Positions 1-7,757 are shown, numbered from the stretch's first letter. The stretch is 10,020 bases of DNA from an uncultured Veillonella sp. (GCA_900757715.1 CAAEOZ010000036.1:1-10020), one strand, 5' to 3'. Made by a program: numbers and translations. The notes: generated by a model from the letters alone, not told the origin.

Positions 1-6
1 ATAAAA

Positions 7-82
7 TGGAGCTGGCGATAGGAATTGAACCCACAACCTGCTGATTACAAGTCAGCTGCTCTACCTATTGAGCTACGCCAGC
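7..82 (-). tRNA. tRNA-Thr (anticodon UGU), CCA end encoded
   Basis: Read on the minus strand, the sequence folds into a full cloverleaf. The acceptor stem is GCTGGCG with CGCCAGC, the D arm is GCTC/GAGC with a GG-containing loop, and the anticodon stem is GCTGA/TCAGC around loop CTTGTAA. The T arm is GTGGG/CCTAT, using two G-U pairs, around TTCAATT. Loop positions 34-36 read TGT, which decodes threonine ACN codons, mainly ACA. The discriminator base is T, and the CCA tail is genomically encoded at 7-9, so the CCA-adding enzyme at 6339-7757 would only repair it. The 3' end faces the left edge of the window. Confidence 0.96.
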
Positions 83-100
83 ATCATTACGACAAGATGA

Positions 101-129
101 ATTGTATCACCTAGTACACTAAGTGTCAA
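101..129 (-). promoter_or_regulatory. Promoter of tRNA-Thr
   Basis: On the minus strand there is a perfect -35 box TTGACA (124-129), a 17-base spacer and a -10 box TACAAT (101-106, five of six consensus bases). Transcription would start near position 94, about 12 bases before the mature tRNA 5' end at 82. Box quality, spacing and position all fit a strong housekeeping sigma promoter for a stable RNA. Confidence 0.88.
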
Positions 130-450
130 GAACCTTTTAAAAACTTTTTTGAAGTTTTCCGTTCACTGCGGCCACCCTTAGTGCTTAATCATAATAACAT
201 GAAACGATACCCTATGCAAGTATTTTGTCAAAAAAAATTTATATTTTATCAATCCTCTATAAAATACCTTGTTTTCAGTATATATCCAGTAATCAACTTT
301 TATTTACTAGTATATTCTTTATATACCTTTACATAGTTTCATTCCTTACCAGTCCATGCTTGCTAACATCCATATTTCAGGTTTAATAAAATCAAATAAT
401 AGGAAATTACAAAACTATATTTTTTACCTAATAACTGTAATGATATAACT
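130..450. other. AT-rich gene-free spacer
   Basis: These bases separate the tRNA promoter from the terminator of the left operon. The stretch is very AT-rich, with many stop codons in all frames and no open frame preceded by a convincing ribosome binding site. A weak AT-only hairpin (AAAACTT/AAGTTTT, around 136-156) lies near its left end. I see no RNA gene, insertion sequence or repeat here. Confidence 0.6.
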
Positions 451-478
451 AAAAAAGGAGATAGCCCGCTATCTCCTT
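451..478 (-). terminator. Intrinsic terminator of the folD-like/hypAB/brxF-like operon
   Basis: On the minus strand a 10-base-pair stem (AAGGAGATAG with CTATCTCCTT, plus-strand arms 455-464 and 469-478) closes a four-base loop. It is followed by a T run (complement of 451-456). It lies about 50 bases beyond the stop codon of the last gene of the operon. Confidence 0.9.
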
Positions 479-529
479 CTATACATTTATAGTTTTCCCT
501 ATATTTAACCAATATATTCAAACATACAT

Positions 530-994
530 TTAATCGATTGCAATAACATGATCTGGATGTGCAATACTAACTACAGCATGTTTAGGATTATTGTTATGTT
601 CTAAGTACAACTGATCCCCTTCAATATGTCCACGCCAGCCAACGACAATAGGATACTTCTTACTAATAGTTTTTAACAACTCAAATGGTTGTAGATTTAA
701 GATAGGTGCAAAGAATACATTGATGCCATCTAGCAAGACTACTTCCGTATCGCTACGGCTAAGAGCACGACAAATAACTTCTTCCGCTAATTGAGGCCGT
801 TCATCGCGAGGCACAAGCAAAAACTCTTCCTCGATAAGCTGCTTAGCTTCCAAATATTTCCAGCCCTTCTGCTCAGACAGTTCACGAATTAGCAAACTTT
901 TACCAGAACCTGGACCACCAACGATAAACAATATACGTTCATCATCACCTTGAATCTTTTCCCAACGTTCTTTTACATCTTGTACAGTAACCAT
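530..994 (-). CDS. Small P-loop ATPase resembling BREX type 3 protein BrxF
   Basis: The 154-residue protein is nearly all one nucleotide-binding domain. A Walker A motif GGPGSGKS lies at residues 26-33, and a Walker B-like strand VVLLDGIN at 85-92 has Asp89 at its end. The C-terminal half has the pattern VVGWRGHIEGDQLYLEH followed by a short beta-rich tail. Length, the LLDGINVFF stretch and the VGWRG..EG..L segment match my memory of BrxF, a small P-loop protein of type 3 BREX phage-defence loci, whose biochemical role is not well defined. A clear ribosome binding site (AGGAGG, 8 bases before ATG) supports the start. It is the last gene of its operon, 28 bases after the exported-protein gene and just before a terminator. 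No brxC, pglX, pglZ, brxA or helicase gene is present, so a BREX role cannot be assumed. It could be a stand-alone ATPase of the same family. Family assignment is from recall, not a search. Confidence 0.6.
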   Translation of the reverse strand: MVTVQDVKERWEKIQGDDERILFIVGGPGSGKSLLIRELSEQKGWKYLEAKQLIEEEFLLVPRDERPQLAEEVICRALSRSDTEVVLLDGINVFFAPILNLQPFELLKTISKKYPIVVGWRGHIEGDQLYLEHNNNPKHAVVSIAHPDHVIAID

Positions 995-1022
995 ACCCTT
1001 TGCCTCCTCGCTGTGACCTGTC

Positions 1023-2444
1023 CTATTTTACTGGACGGTCAGATAACATAACGGATTTGATATATTGGTTTTTATCATCTAGGGCAAACTGTAAATAAGA
1101 ATTGCTTGCCGCTGGATTTTTATATTCATATACGGTAGACGTCCCCGCCTTTGTTGTAGATTCAACAATACGAGTTGGCATACCATACACAAAGAGCAAT
1201 AAATATTTGGTATCACCCATTGCGATTCCACGACGTGTAGGCGTATAAACATTTAATAATACGCGATTGATAAGATCTTTTTTATCTACGCTTACACCGT
1301 ATTCATTATAGCCAATAAATGTGGAGCCAAACAATATGCCTTGATGTTTCCAATCATTATTAGGATCATTAACAAAATGGTCATTCAACTTGAAACCACG
1401 CAATACAAAATCATCAGCCGTAAGTGTACCAGCTTCAAAATCATACACTTCAGCTTTCGGCAATCCAAACCTAGGCCATACTTGTCCACTAATAATGTCT
1501 ACAGCCTCTATATTGCTTTGTTTAATGGTGAAAGCAATATATTCTTTTTGCTGACCAAGCATAGATTGTTGTTGGCTATTACTATTTGTATTCTCTACGG
1601 GACTCTTAAACTCCTTTTTTTGAGGCAATGAATTTTCGGAATGCCCCTCATAAAGGAAAATATACGACTCATTTTTCTTATCACGCCACATCGCATTAGG
1701 GCTGCCATAAGCAAATATCAATTCCATCCGTGTGCTACCAGGGCCAATGTCACGTACTGTATTAACGCCTTTTTTCGTACTATGAATATTTGTAATAGTA
1801 TTTGGTTCAAAGAAGTAAGTCGCCCCTTGGCCACGTAATTGATTATTAACCAACAATTCTTGAGCAGGTCCAGTATATACAGTTACTGCTACATCTTTCA
1901 TATAATACGTAGTAAAATTATCGCGTACCTCAGTTTTTTCTACATTTTTCGGGACTTCAAACTGATCCCCCAATCGGTATGTGCCGATAGCATAATCATC
2001 CTGAGAGCCCAAAGGCGGTAAACTGTTTGCCGTATAAGACTTACCAATATCAGCTAAATTATTTTGAGTGATACTCGGCAAAGGACCTTCGTTCTCACTA
2101 GCTGCTTGCCAGAATTGTATAGAGTCACCAAATTCAGTAACAGCCATTTGCTCCGCGAGCCATCCTGTTTTAGATTGCTCATTTTTTCCCTTTGCCTCTG
2201 GTTTAACTACTTTTATTGGTGCATTATCAAGATAAGACAAGCTATCAGTTTCCCCTGTCTCCTCAGCGCCACTATCACCGACCGCATTAGCGGATTCTTT
2301 AGCTTCCTTGTTGGTGTCATCTGTAGTTTCTACTGCAACTGGTTTAACTGTTGAAATTGTAGGCTCTGCCGCATAGCTGATTGTAGTGGCAGACAAACCT
2401 ACTAGGAGGACCGCTACAATACGGTTCTTCATAGAATAGTTCAT
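1023..2444 (-). CDS. Exported protein of unknown function with two copies of one domain
   Basis: I do not recognise a named family. The 473-residue product begins with a signal peptide: a basic start (MKNR), a hydrophobic core to about residue 24, and a likely cleavage after SYA at 25. Residues 30-70 are an acidic, low-complexity linker. Two similar domains follow, at about 154-318 and 348-470. Each opens with a [YF][RK]L[GN]D-F element, passes through a strand-rich section, and ends with a GD/GPGST-type turn, an [VA]YG[MS]P motif, a Y-[EF]-Y/LYE strand and a closing hydrophobic strand. The first copy has a Gln/Ser/Asn-rich insert at about 268-300. The start overlaps the hypB stop as ATGA, with GGAG 9 bases upstream, so translation is probably coupled. 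An internal Met5 is a less likely start. No cysteine lipobox or membrane anchor is seen, so the periplasm is the likely location in a two-membrane cell. Its link to nickel or hydrogenase is inferred only from the operon. Confidence 0.85.
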   Translation of the reverse strand: MNYSMKNRIVAVLLVGLSATTISYAAEPTISTVKPVAVETTDDTNKEAKESANAVGDSGAEETGETDSLSYLDNAPIKVVKPEAKGKNEQSKTGWLAEQMAVTEFGDSIQFWQAASENEGPLPSITQNNLADIGKSYTANSLPPLGSQDDYAIGTYRLGDQFEVPKNVEKTEVRDNFTTYYMKDVAVTVYTGPAQELLVNNQLRGQGATYFFEPNTITNIHSTKKGVNTVRDIGPGSTRMELIFAYGSPNAMWRDKKNESYIFLYEGHSENSLPQKKEFKSPVENTNSNSQQQSMLGQQKEYIAFTIKQSNIEAVDIISGQVWPRFGLPKAEVYDFEAGTLTADDFVLRGFKLNDHFVNDPNNDWKHQGILFGSTFIGYNEYGVSVDKKDLINRVLLNVYTPTRRGIAMGDTKYLLLFVYGMPTRIVESTTKAGTSTVYEYKNPAASNSYLQFALDDKNQYIKSVMLSDRPVK

Positions 2445-3094
2445 CGATTATTCTCCAATTGTGCACGCAACCAAGTTAACCATGGTTCAAGACCATTATG
2501 GGCCGTGCAACTAACTTCAAAAATTTCTCCATTTGGATTTAAATTGCGAATATCTTGTATTGCCTGTTCCTTTTTGAAAGGCACATACGGCAACAAATCA
2601 ATCTTATTAATGAGGATTGCCTTAGACTCTTTAAAGATTAATGGATATTTAAGCGGCTTATCTTCACCTTCTGTAACAGATAAAACCGTTACTTTCATAC
2701 TTTCACCAATCTCAAATTCTGCAGGGCAGACTAAATTGCCTACATTTTCGATAATGATCATATCAAGATCATCAAGGTTTAAGTCACCTAAAGCATCTTG
2801 AATCATCTGCGCATCGAGATGGCACCCACCAACCGTATTGATTTGAATAACAGGCACACCTAACGCGTGAATGCGCTCCGCATCTTTAGCGGTGAATAAA
2901 TCACCTTCAATAACAGCTAGGCGGTAATCCTTTTTTAAATCTTGTAAGGTTGCCTCCAATAGAGATGTCTTACCAGCCCCAGGCGAACCTAACAAGTTAA
3001 ATACAAATATATTCTTTTCCTTAAACAACTGTTGTAAGGACTCTGCAATGGCATCATTTTTTGCCAATACATTAGTTTTAACTTGAACTTGCAT
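2441..3094 (-). CDS. hypB: Hydrogenase/urease nickel-insertion GTPase HypB
   Basis: HypB is the GTPase that works with HypA to load nickel into the active site of NiFe hydrogenase in the cytoplasm. The 217-residue sequence shows the SIMIBI-class G domain: P-loop GSPGAGKT at 36-43, VIEGDLFTAKDAERI at 61-75, ENVGNLVCP at 116-124, NKIDLLP at 163-169 and an SCTA G5-like motif at 195-198. Cys91-His92 (GGCHLD) and Cys123 match the G-domain metal site known to bind nickel or zinc at the dimer interface. The N terminus lacks both the CxxCGC high-affinity site and any histidine-rich nickel store, so this is the short form. The gene starts 15 bases after hypA, with AAAGG about 7 bases before ATG, and its stop overlaps the next start by four bases. 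The hydrogenase it serves is not in the window. Confidence 0.95.
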   Translation of the reverse strand: MQVQVKTNVLAKNDAIAESLQQLFKEKNIFVFNLLGSPGAGKTSLLEATLQDLKKDYRLAVIEGDLFTAKDAERIHALGVPVIQINTVGGCHLDAQMIQDALGDLNLDDLDMIIIENVGNLVCPAEFEIGESMKVTVLSVTEGEDKPLKYPLIFKESKAILINKIDLLPYVPFKKEQAIQDIRNLNPNGEIFEVSCTAHNGLEPWLTWLRAQLENNR

Positions 3095-3109
3095 GCCCTA
3101 ACCTTTCTA

Positions 3110-3451
3110 TCAATCGATATCCATAGAGATCACTTGTAGCTCGCGACCGCCTATAGTTTGTACGAAATGGCTGTCACAATAAGGACAAATAAACGTATAA
3201 TTTTTTACAAAAAATATCTTATCACAATCTAAACACTTTCCTTCAATAGGAACTGTATTGATTTCTATGCGTGAGCCTTCCGCAGGTGTTCCCTTCGTAA
3301 TGGCTTCCCAACAAAATAGCAATGAATCCGGTTCTACCCCACTCATTAAACCTAAGTCTAGTTGAATAGAATGAATGACTGTCGCATCATGTTGACGTAA
3401 GGTATCGAGTGCTACATCAAGAATACCTTCTGCTATAGACATCTCATGCAT
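3110..3451 (-). CDS. hypA: Hydrogenase maturation nickel metallochaperone HypA
   Basis: HypA is a small nickel chaperone and partner of HypB. The start MHEMSIAEGIL is typical: His2 with the N-terminal amine forms the nickel site and Glu3 is conserved, which fixes the start codon at 3451. Two CxxC pairs, Cys73/Cys76 and Cys89/Cys92, make the structural zinc site. The length of 113 residues is normal. The first bases overlap the end of the folD-like gene by 8 bases, with GAGG 6 bases before ATG, so the two genes are tightly coupled. hypB follows after 15 bases. Urease could be the client in some bacteria, but no urease gene is seen here either. Confidence 0.96.
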   Translation of the reverse strand: MHEMSIAEGILDVALDTLRQHDATVIHSIQLDLGLMSGVEPDSLLFCWEAITKGTPAEGSRIEINTVPIEGKCLDCDKIFFVKNYTFICPYCDSHFVQTIGGRELQVISMDID

Positions 3452-4271
3452 GATATGCCTCGTACACAGCTTCGAGCATCATTGTTGTAGTGACTGATCC
3501 AACACCTCCTGGTACAGGGGTAATGGCAGATGCAATGTCTTTTACCGCATCATAATCAACATCCCCTACAGTTTTTCCATCCAGTTCATTAATACCTACA
3601 TCAATAACAACAGCACCTGGCTTAATCATATTAGCCGTAATCATATGAGCACGACCAGCCGCGGCAATAACAATATCACCACGCTTTACTTGCTCTGCTA
3701 GATCAGGGGTTCTAGAATGGCACATTGTAACGGTACCATGTGCAGAGAGAGCCATAAGCGCTATAGGTTTACCGATAACTTGGCTACGACCGACTACAAC
3801 CACATGTTTTTCTTCTACAGAAATATTATAGTGATTTAAAATAGCCATACAAGCCTTAGCCGTACAAGGAGCAAAGCCACCCTTCCCAGCTGTTACTAAA
3901 CCGATGTTATATGTTGTAAGACCATCAATATCTTTTTTAGGATCTAACATATCGATAAGGGCTTCTGTATCAATGTGTTTAGGCATTGGCATTAGCGGCA
4001 AAATCCCATGAATAGATGCATCACTATTTAATTCTTGCAACGCCGCTACTACTTCATCTTGCGTTGCCGTTTCAGGCAATTGCTTTAACACAAAACCATA
4101 GCCAAAATTTTTAGCTGTTTTTTCCATAAATGTAGCATACATATGAGCGCCGTGGTCTTCACCGACAAGTAACACTGCCATAGTAATCACAGAGTTGCCT
4201 ACTGCTGCAACTTTTTCTTGTAAAATCGCCTTGTGAGCATCTGCTACCGCTTTACCTCGTAATTCGATCAT
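3444..4271 (-). CDS. folD: FolD-like methylenetetrahydrofolate dehydrogenase, probably without cyclohydrolase activity
   Basis: FolD normally oxidises 5,10-methylene-THF with NAD(P) and then hydrolyses methenyl-THF to 10-formyl-THF. The fold is clear: the N-terminal catalytic domain, a nucleotide-binding GRSQVIGKP motif at about 165-173, DVGIN, and the closing ITPVPGGVG motif. I use the ATG at 4271 (275 residues), because GGAG lies 6 bases before it and it gives the usual start MIELRGK. An ATG at 4283 precedes that site and lacks its own. Key positions deviate from the family. The usual Y-x3-K reads YATFM, so Tyr45 is kept but the catalytic lysine is Met49. The usual LVQLPLP reads LPLMPMP, so the conserved glutamine is Leu93. 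PCTP reads PCTA. Asp116 of the DIDG motif is kept. The gene may therefore encode a dehydrogenase-only paralog. It leads the hypAB operon. Confidence 0.88.
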   Translation of the reverse strand: MIELRGKAVADAHKAILQEKVAAVGNSVITMAVLLVGEDHGAHMYATFMEKTAKNFGYGFVLKQLPETATQDEVVAALQELNSDASIHGILPLMPMPKHIDTEALIDMLDPKKDIDGLTTYNIGLVTAGKGGFAPCTAKACMAILNHYNISVEEKHVVVVGRSQVIGKPIALMALSAHGTVTMCHSRTPDLAEQVKRGDIVIAAAGRAHMITANMIKPGAVVIDVGINELDGKTVGDVDYDAVKDIASAITPVPGGVGSVTTTMMLEAVYEAYHA

Positions 4272-4300
4272 AAGTATCTCCATTCATTCAAACTATTTAT

Positions 4301-4326
4301 AAAAAAGGTGCCTCCTGAGAGGCACC
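4301..4326 (-). terminator. Intrinsic terminator after the penicillin-binding protein gene
   Basis: An 8-base-pair GC-rich stem (GGTGCCTC/GAGGCACC, arms 4307-4314 and 4319-4326) with a four-base loop is followed on the minus strand by six T (complement of 4301-4306). It lies 46 bases beyond the penicillin-binding protein stop. It also lies between a candidate folD promoter and the folD start, so it could act as an attenuator for the next operon. Confidence 0.88.
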
Positions 4327-4341
4327 AAAGTCTCTTATTCT

Positions 4342-4370
4342 ATTATATAACGAACTGTCTATAATTTCTA
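4342..4370 (-). promoter_or_regulatory. Candidate promoter of the folD-like/hypAB operon
   Basis: On the minus strand TATAAT (4342-4347) is a perfect -10 box. TAGAAA (4365-4370), four of six consensus bases, lies 17 bases upstream. Transcription would start near 4335, before the terminator hairpin at 4301-4326, leaving a 64-base leader containing that hairpin. Only about 30 bases lie between hairpin and start codon, too few for a full promoter there. Confidence 0.5.
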
Positions 4371-4371
4371 A

Positions 4372-6342
4372 TTATCTATTAAAGTGGACGGTAATTGCCG
4401 TCCCCGCTTGAACAGTAGTGCCCCCACTTTCATCTTGAGAAACGGCAATACCCGTTCCATCAGGCTTAAACGCAAGCCCCGCCTTATGTAACCAATCACG
4501 TACTTCACCATAGGTGAAGCCAGTAAAATTAGGTAACGTTACGGAACCATCACTAGAAAGATTTGGCTCTGGCAATGTATTGCTAGGTTTAACAGCTACA
4601 GGAGTACTATCTTTAACATATGGGCTCAATTGGTAGTAGCGTACAAGTTGAGACACAATATCTTTAAATACTGGTGCCGCAATTTGACCACCATAAATAG
4701 ACCCTTTTTGCGGATCATCAATGGCTACAAGAACCACAAATTTCGGATCCTCTACAGGGCCAAAGCCGATAAAGGATGCAATGTATTGACCATCTAAATA
4801 GCCACCGCGTTTAGTATCTAATTTTTCCGCCGTACCAGTTTTGCCTCCAAAGTGATAGCCTTCCACCATCGCTTTGTTACCACCGCCTTCAGACACCTCT
4901 TTTTCCAAGATATCTACAATAGTTTTTGCTGTTTCCTCTGGCACTGGTTGACCTACTACAGTATTTTCGGTAGTACTTGTTACTTCTCCTTGAGCATTGC
5001 TATAAGACTTGATAATATGCGGACGCATCATAGCGCCTCCATTAGAAAGAGCACCAAAGGCACGTACCATTTGTAACGGCGTAACCGCAATACCTTGACC
5101 GATAGACATAGTCGCTACATCCAACTTACTCATATCTTCCGGATTATACAGGATACCTGCTCCTTCACCAGGCAATTCAATGCCCGTTTCAGAGCCAAAA
5201 CCATAATCGCGCACATATTTAGAAAGGATATCTGCCCCAGTTGTTGTACCAATTTCTGCCATACCTGTATTGATAGAATACTTCAAGATATCTAGCAATC
5301 GAACTGGTCCATAACCTTCGCCATTCCAGTTTCTCATCACATGACCATTCGCTACAAAGGCCCCTTTATCATTGTACACGGTTTCTAATTTCCACTTTCC
5401 TGAAGCAAGAGCTGCAGATGCAACGATTGGTTTGAATGTAGAACCTGGTTCGTATAAGTTAGTAACAGCAATATTTTTGAAAGCCTCTTCCCCACTTTGA
5501 TTATAATTGTTAGGATCATAACTTGGACGATTCGCCATCGCAAGAATTTCACCAGTCTTAGGATCCATAACGATAACACTAGCATGTTTAGCCCCTGTAT
5601 CAGCCATCGCTTTATCAAGTGCACGTTCTGCAATAAATTGGATAGTTGCATCAATTGTTAAAGTTACACTTTTACCCTTATCAGGTAAGAATTTGGACAA
5701 TACGGAACCAAAGATAGCATTACCTTTGTTATCGGTAGCAACGATTTCTTGCTGTACGCCACCCTTTAACTCATCATCAAGGACCATTTCAAGTCCATCG
5801 AGACCCTTATCATCGGTACCGACAAACCCTAGTATTTGAGCTGCTAGTACACCATTTGGGTAATAACGTTTGGACTCTTCCACAAAGTTAAGACCCGCAA
5901 TATTATTATCCTTAATGACTTGTGCCACCGCCTTAGACTTGTCCGCATCCATCATGCGATTAATCCATACGAAGGCAGAATCCTCTTGCAGAGCTTTCAC
6001 AATATTTTCTTTTGACATAGTTACATACGGCGAAATGAGTTCCGCAATCTCTTGGGGAGACTGTTTAATCATCTTAGGGTCCGCATACAAAGATTTTGTA
6101 ACCACACTCATCGCCAACGGCTTACCATTACGGTCATAAATTGTACCGCGCGGTGATTGTAACTTTCTATCTACTTGAACCTGTAATAAATTTTTCTTCT
6201 CTAGGTCAAAGGTATCAAAGACCTGCAACTGTGCCAAACGCCCTATGAGGACAAAAGCAACAGTCATGAGAATGGCAAGACACCAAGTAGTACGACTCCA
6301 ACCACTCACGCGTCGCAACGCTTTATTTAGTAAATTCATCAT
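4372..6342 (-). CDS. Class B penicillin-binding protein (SpoVD/FtsI type) with C-terminal PASTA domain
   Basis: This is a peptidoglycan transpeptidase that crosslinks stem peptides outside the inner membrane, most likely as the division enzyme (PBP3/FtsI role). The 656-residue protein has one N-terminal membrane helix (about 19-40), a dimerisation or pedestal domain with SPRGTIYDRNG at 63-73, and a transpeptidase domain. The catalytic motifs are S301-T-F-K304, S356-I-N358 and K501-T-G-T504. A single PASTA domain covers about 600-656. Many annotations call such proteins SpoVD, but the sequence alone does not show a sporulation role. The first ATG (6342) overlaps the cca stop. GGAG lies 2 bases before it and 5 bases before the second ATG (6339), so Met2 may be the true start. 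It forms an operon with cca and ends at the terminator 4301-4326. Confidence 0.95.
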   Translation of the reverse strand: MMNLLNKALRRVSGWSRTTWCLAILMTVAFVLIGRLAQLQVFDTFDLEKKNLLQVQVDRKLQSPRGTIYDRNGKPLAMSVVTKSLYADPKMIKQSPQEIAELISPYVTMSKENIVKALQEDSAFVWINRMMDADKSKAVAQVIKDNNIAGLNFVEESKRYYPNGVLAAQILGFVGTDDKGLDGLEMVLDDELKGGVQQEIVATDNKGNAIFGSVLSKFLPDKGKSVTLTIDATIQFIAERALDKAMADTGAKHASVIVMDPKTGEILAMANRPSYDPNNYNQSGEEAFKNIAVTNLYEPGSTFKPIVASAALASGKWKLETVYNDKGAFVANGHVMRNWNGEGYGPVRLLDILKYSINTGMAEIGTTTGADILSKYVRDYGFGSETGIELPGEGAGILYNPEDMSKLDVATMSIGQGIAVTPLQMVRAFGALSNGGAMMRPHIIKSYSNAQGEVTSTTENTVVGQPVPEETAKTIVDILEKEVSEGGGNKAMVEGYHFGGKTGTAEKLDTKRGGYLDGQYIASFIGFGPVEDPKFVVLVAIDDPQKGSIYGGQIAAPVFKDIVSQLVRYYQLSPYVKDSTPVAVKPSNTLPEPNLSSDGSVTLPNFTGFTYGEVRDWLHKAGLAFKPDGTGIAVSQDESGGTTVQAGTAITVHFNR

Positions 6343-7757
6343 TTCTCCACTGGACGGCGTAACTTATGGTCTAATGCGTCATATAGCGCATCTGGTTCAT
6401 TAGGAACAACCCCATTTTGTACCTGACCCAATAAATATTGCAATCCTTCCCCCACTTGCTTCCCAGCGAGTTTAATCACTCGTTCATCATAATTTAGATC
6501 CTTTGTATGCACAGGCATCTCCAAACTAAGATCTGCCATACATTCGCCAAAGGCTAACGTTCCATCTGTAGATGAGTAAGGTTTCCCACAGCCTAACACA
6601 TCGGCAGCACAAACCTTAGCTAATTGCTCCCAGGCAGTGCGCATAATTTGGCTATCTCGGAACTCTCCGCTGCGAGCTTCCTTACGAAGCCATTTTTTCT
6701 CGTTTGCATCACCATTTTGTACGAAATAGTGAAAGCGCATGTGGTTTTTCACAATCCACGCCACTCGTTGCACAAAGGCCTTCGGATATCCTAGGCGTGT
6801 TAATAACGTTTCTGTCATCTCCGCTCCTAGTGTATCATGACCACGGTCCGTAAGGCGACCATTAATAACAGCTCGTACTCCCGGCATTCCCTTTGCCACA
6901 TCATGTAATAAAGCACCCCAACGCAGCACCAAATCCGGTTCCGTATGGGACACAACGGCTAATGTATGGTACCAGCCATCGAATTCGTGAAAGTCCTTTT
7001 CTTGGGGCAAATTCACGAGATGGTATAGTTCGGGCAAGATAGGAACCTCCCGAGCCACACCATTTTCTACAACGCGACAAGAGCATTCTGCCAAACGGGA
7101 TTGAACAAGAACATCCAAGCCCTTAGCCACAGCAGGCTCTAACATAAGACGATTAATCTCATTTCGTACGCGTTCTAAGGATAAGCCAGGTACGCGGTGA
7201 AAAGCCTTAGGCATAGCCTCTAATAAATCTTTACTCGGCAAGAAATCCAACTTTGCCACAAAGCGGCACGCTCTAAATAATCGCAATGCATCTTCTTCAA
7301 AACGTTCCTGCGCATTACCAATAGTGCGTAATGTCTTATGTTTAATATCTCGGCGTCCACCTACAAGGTCGATAACCTCACCGAAACGGTTCATAGCCAT
7401 GCCGTTGACAGTAAAGTCACGACGCAACACATCTTCTTCTAAGGTATCGGCATAGATAATTTCTTCAGGGCGATGGCTATCTGCGCCATATCGCTCCGTT
7501 CTATATGTAGCAATTTCGTATTGCTTATTCTCTAATGTAGCTACCACTACACCAAAAGATTTACCGACGAGGTCCGTCGTTTGAATATCATGACTGCGAA
7601 GAACCTCAATTACCGTATCGGGACGTGCAGACGTCACAATATCGAAGTCATGCGGCTGTTGATGCATCAAAATATCGCGCACAGCGCCGCCTATGATATA
7701 GGCTTCATGACCCGCTTCTTCTAATACGGTCAATATCCGATTTGCTTGTTCCATCAT
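6339..7757 (-). CDS. cca: CCA-adding tRNA nucleotidyltransferase with HD domain
   Basis: The enzyme adds or repairs the 3' CCA end of tRNA from CTP and ATP. I place the start at 7757 (472 residues): AAAGGAG lies 5 bases before this ATG, whereas the longer frame starting at 7823 would read back into the preceding terminator. A second ATG follows at once. The class II nucleotidyltransferase head shows GGAVRD (23-28), DFDIVT (37-42, metal-binding Asp37 and Asp39), RRDFT (112-116) and the nucleotide-selecting EDxxR (155-159) in EEDALRLFRACRF. An HD phosphohydrolase-like domain follows, with His264 and LLHDVAK (His285-Asp286). The stop TGA overlaps the start of the penicillin-binding protein gene. 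Because the tRNA at 7-82 already encodes CCA, repair is at least part of its job. Whether another enzyme shares the work cannot be told here. Confidence 0.95.
   Translation of the reverse strand: MMEQANRILTVLEEAGHEAYIIGGAVRDILMHQQPHDFDIVTSARPDTVIEVLRSHDIQTTDLVGKSFGVVVATLENKQYEIATYRTERYGADSHRPEEIIYADTLEEDVLRRDFTVNGMAMNRFGEVIDLVGGRRDIKHKTLRTIGNAQERFEEDALRLFRACRFVAKLDFLPSKDLLEAMPKAFHRVPGLSLERVRNEINRLMLEPAVAKGLDVLVQSRLAECSCRVVENGVAREVPILPELYHLVNLPQEKDFHEFDGWYHTLAVVSHTEPDLVLRWGALLHDVAKGMPGVRAVINGRLTDRGHDTLGAEMTETLLTRLGYPKAFVQRVAWIVKNHMRFHYFVQNGDANEKKWLRKEARSGEFRDSQIMRTAWEQLAKVCAADVLGCGKPYSSTDGTLAFGECMADLSLEMPVHTKDLNYDERVIKLAGKQVGEGLQYLLGQVQNGVVPNEPDALYDALDHKLRRPVEK

Noticed and set aside
1..82. 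tRNA-Thr as an integration site of a genomic island covering the BrxF-like gene
   Set aside because: Integration normally uses the tRNA 3' end, which here faces out of the window to the left. No integrase or repeat of the tRNA 3' end is seen on the right side.
130..160. AT-rich hairpin upstream of the tRNA promoter as a terminator
   Set aside because: The stem is only seven A-T-dominated pairs and the required T run is weak. The strong terminator at 451-478 already ends the operon.
1341..2354. Several plus-strand open frames of 60-96 codons opposite the exported-protein gene
   Set aside because: They lie antisense to a convincing gene with signal peptide and binding site, show no recognisable motif, and are shadows of its codon usage.
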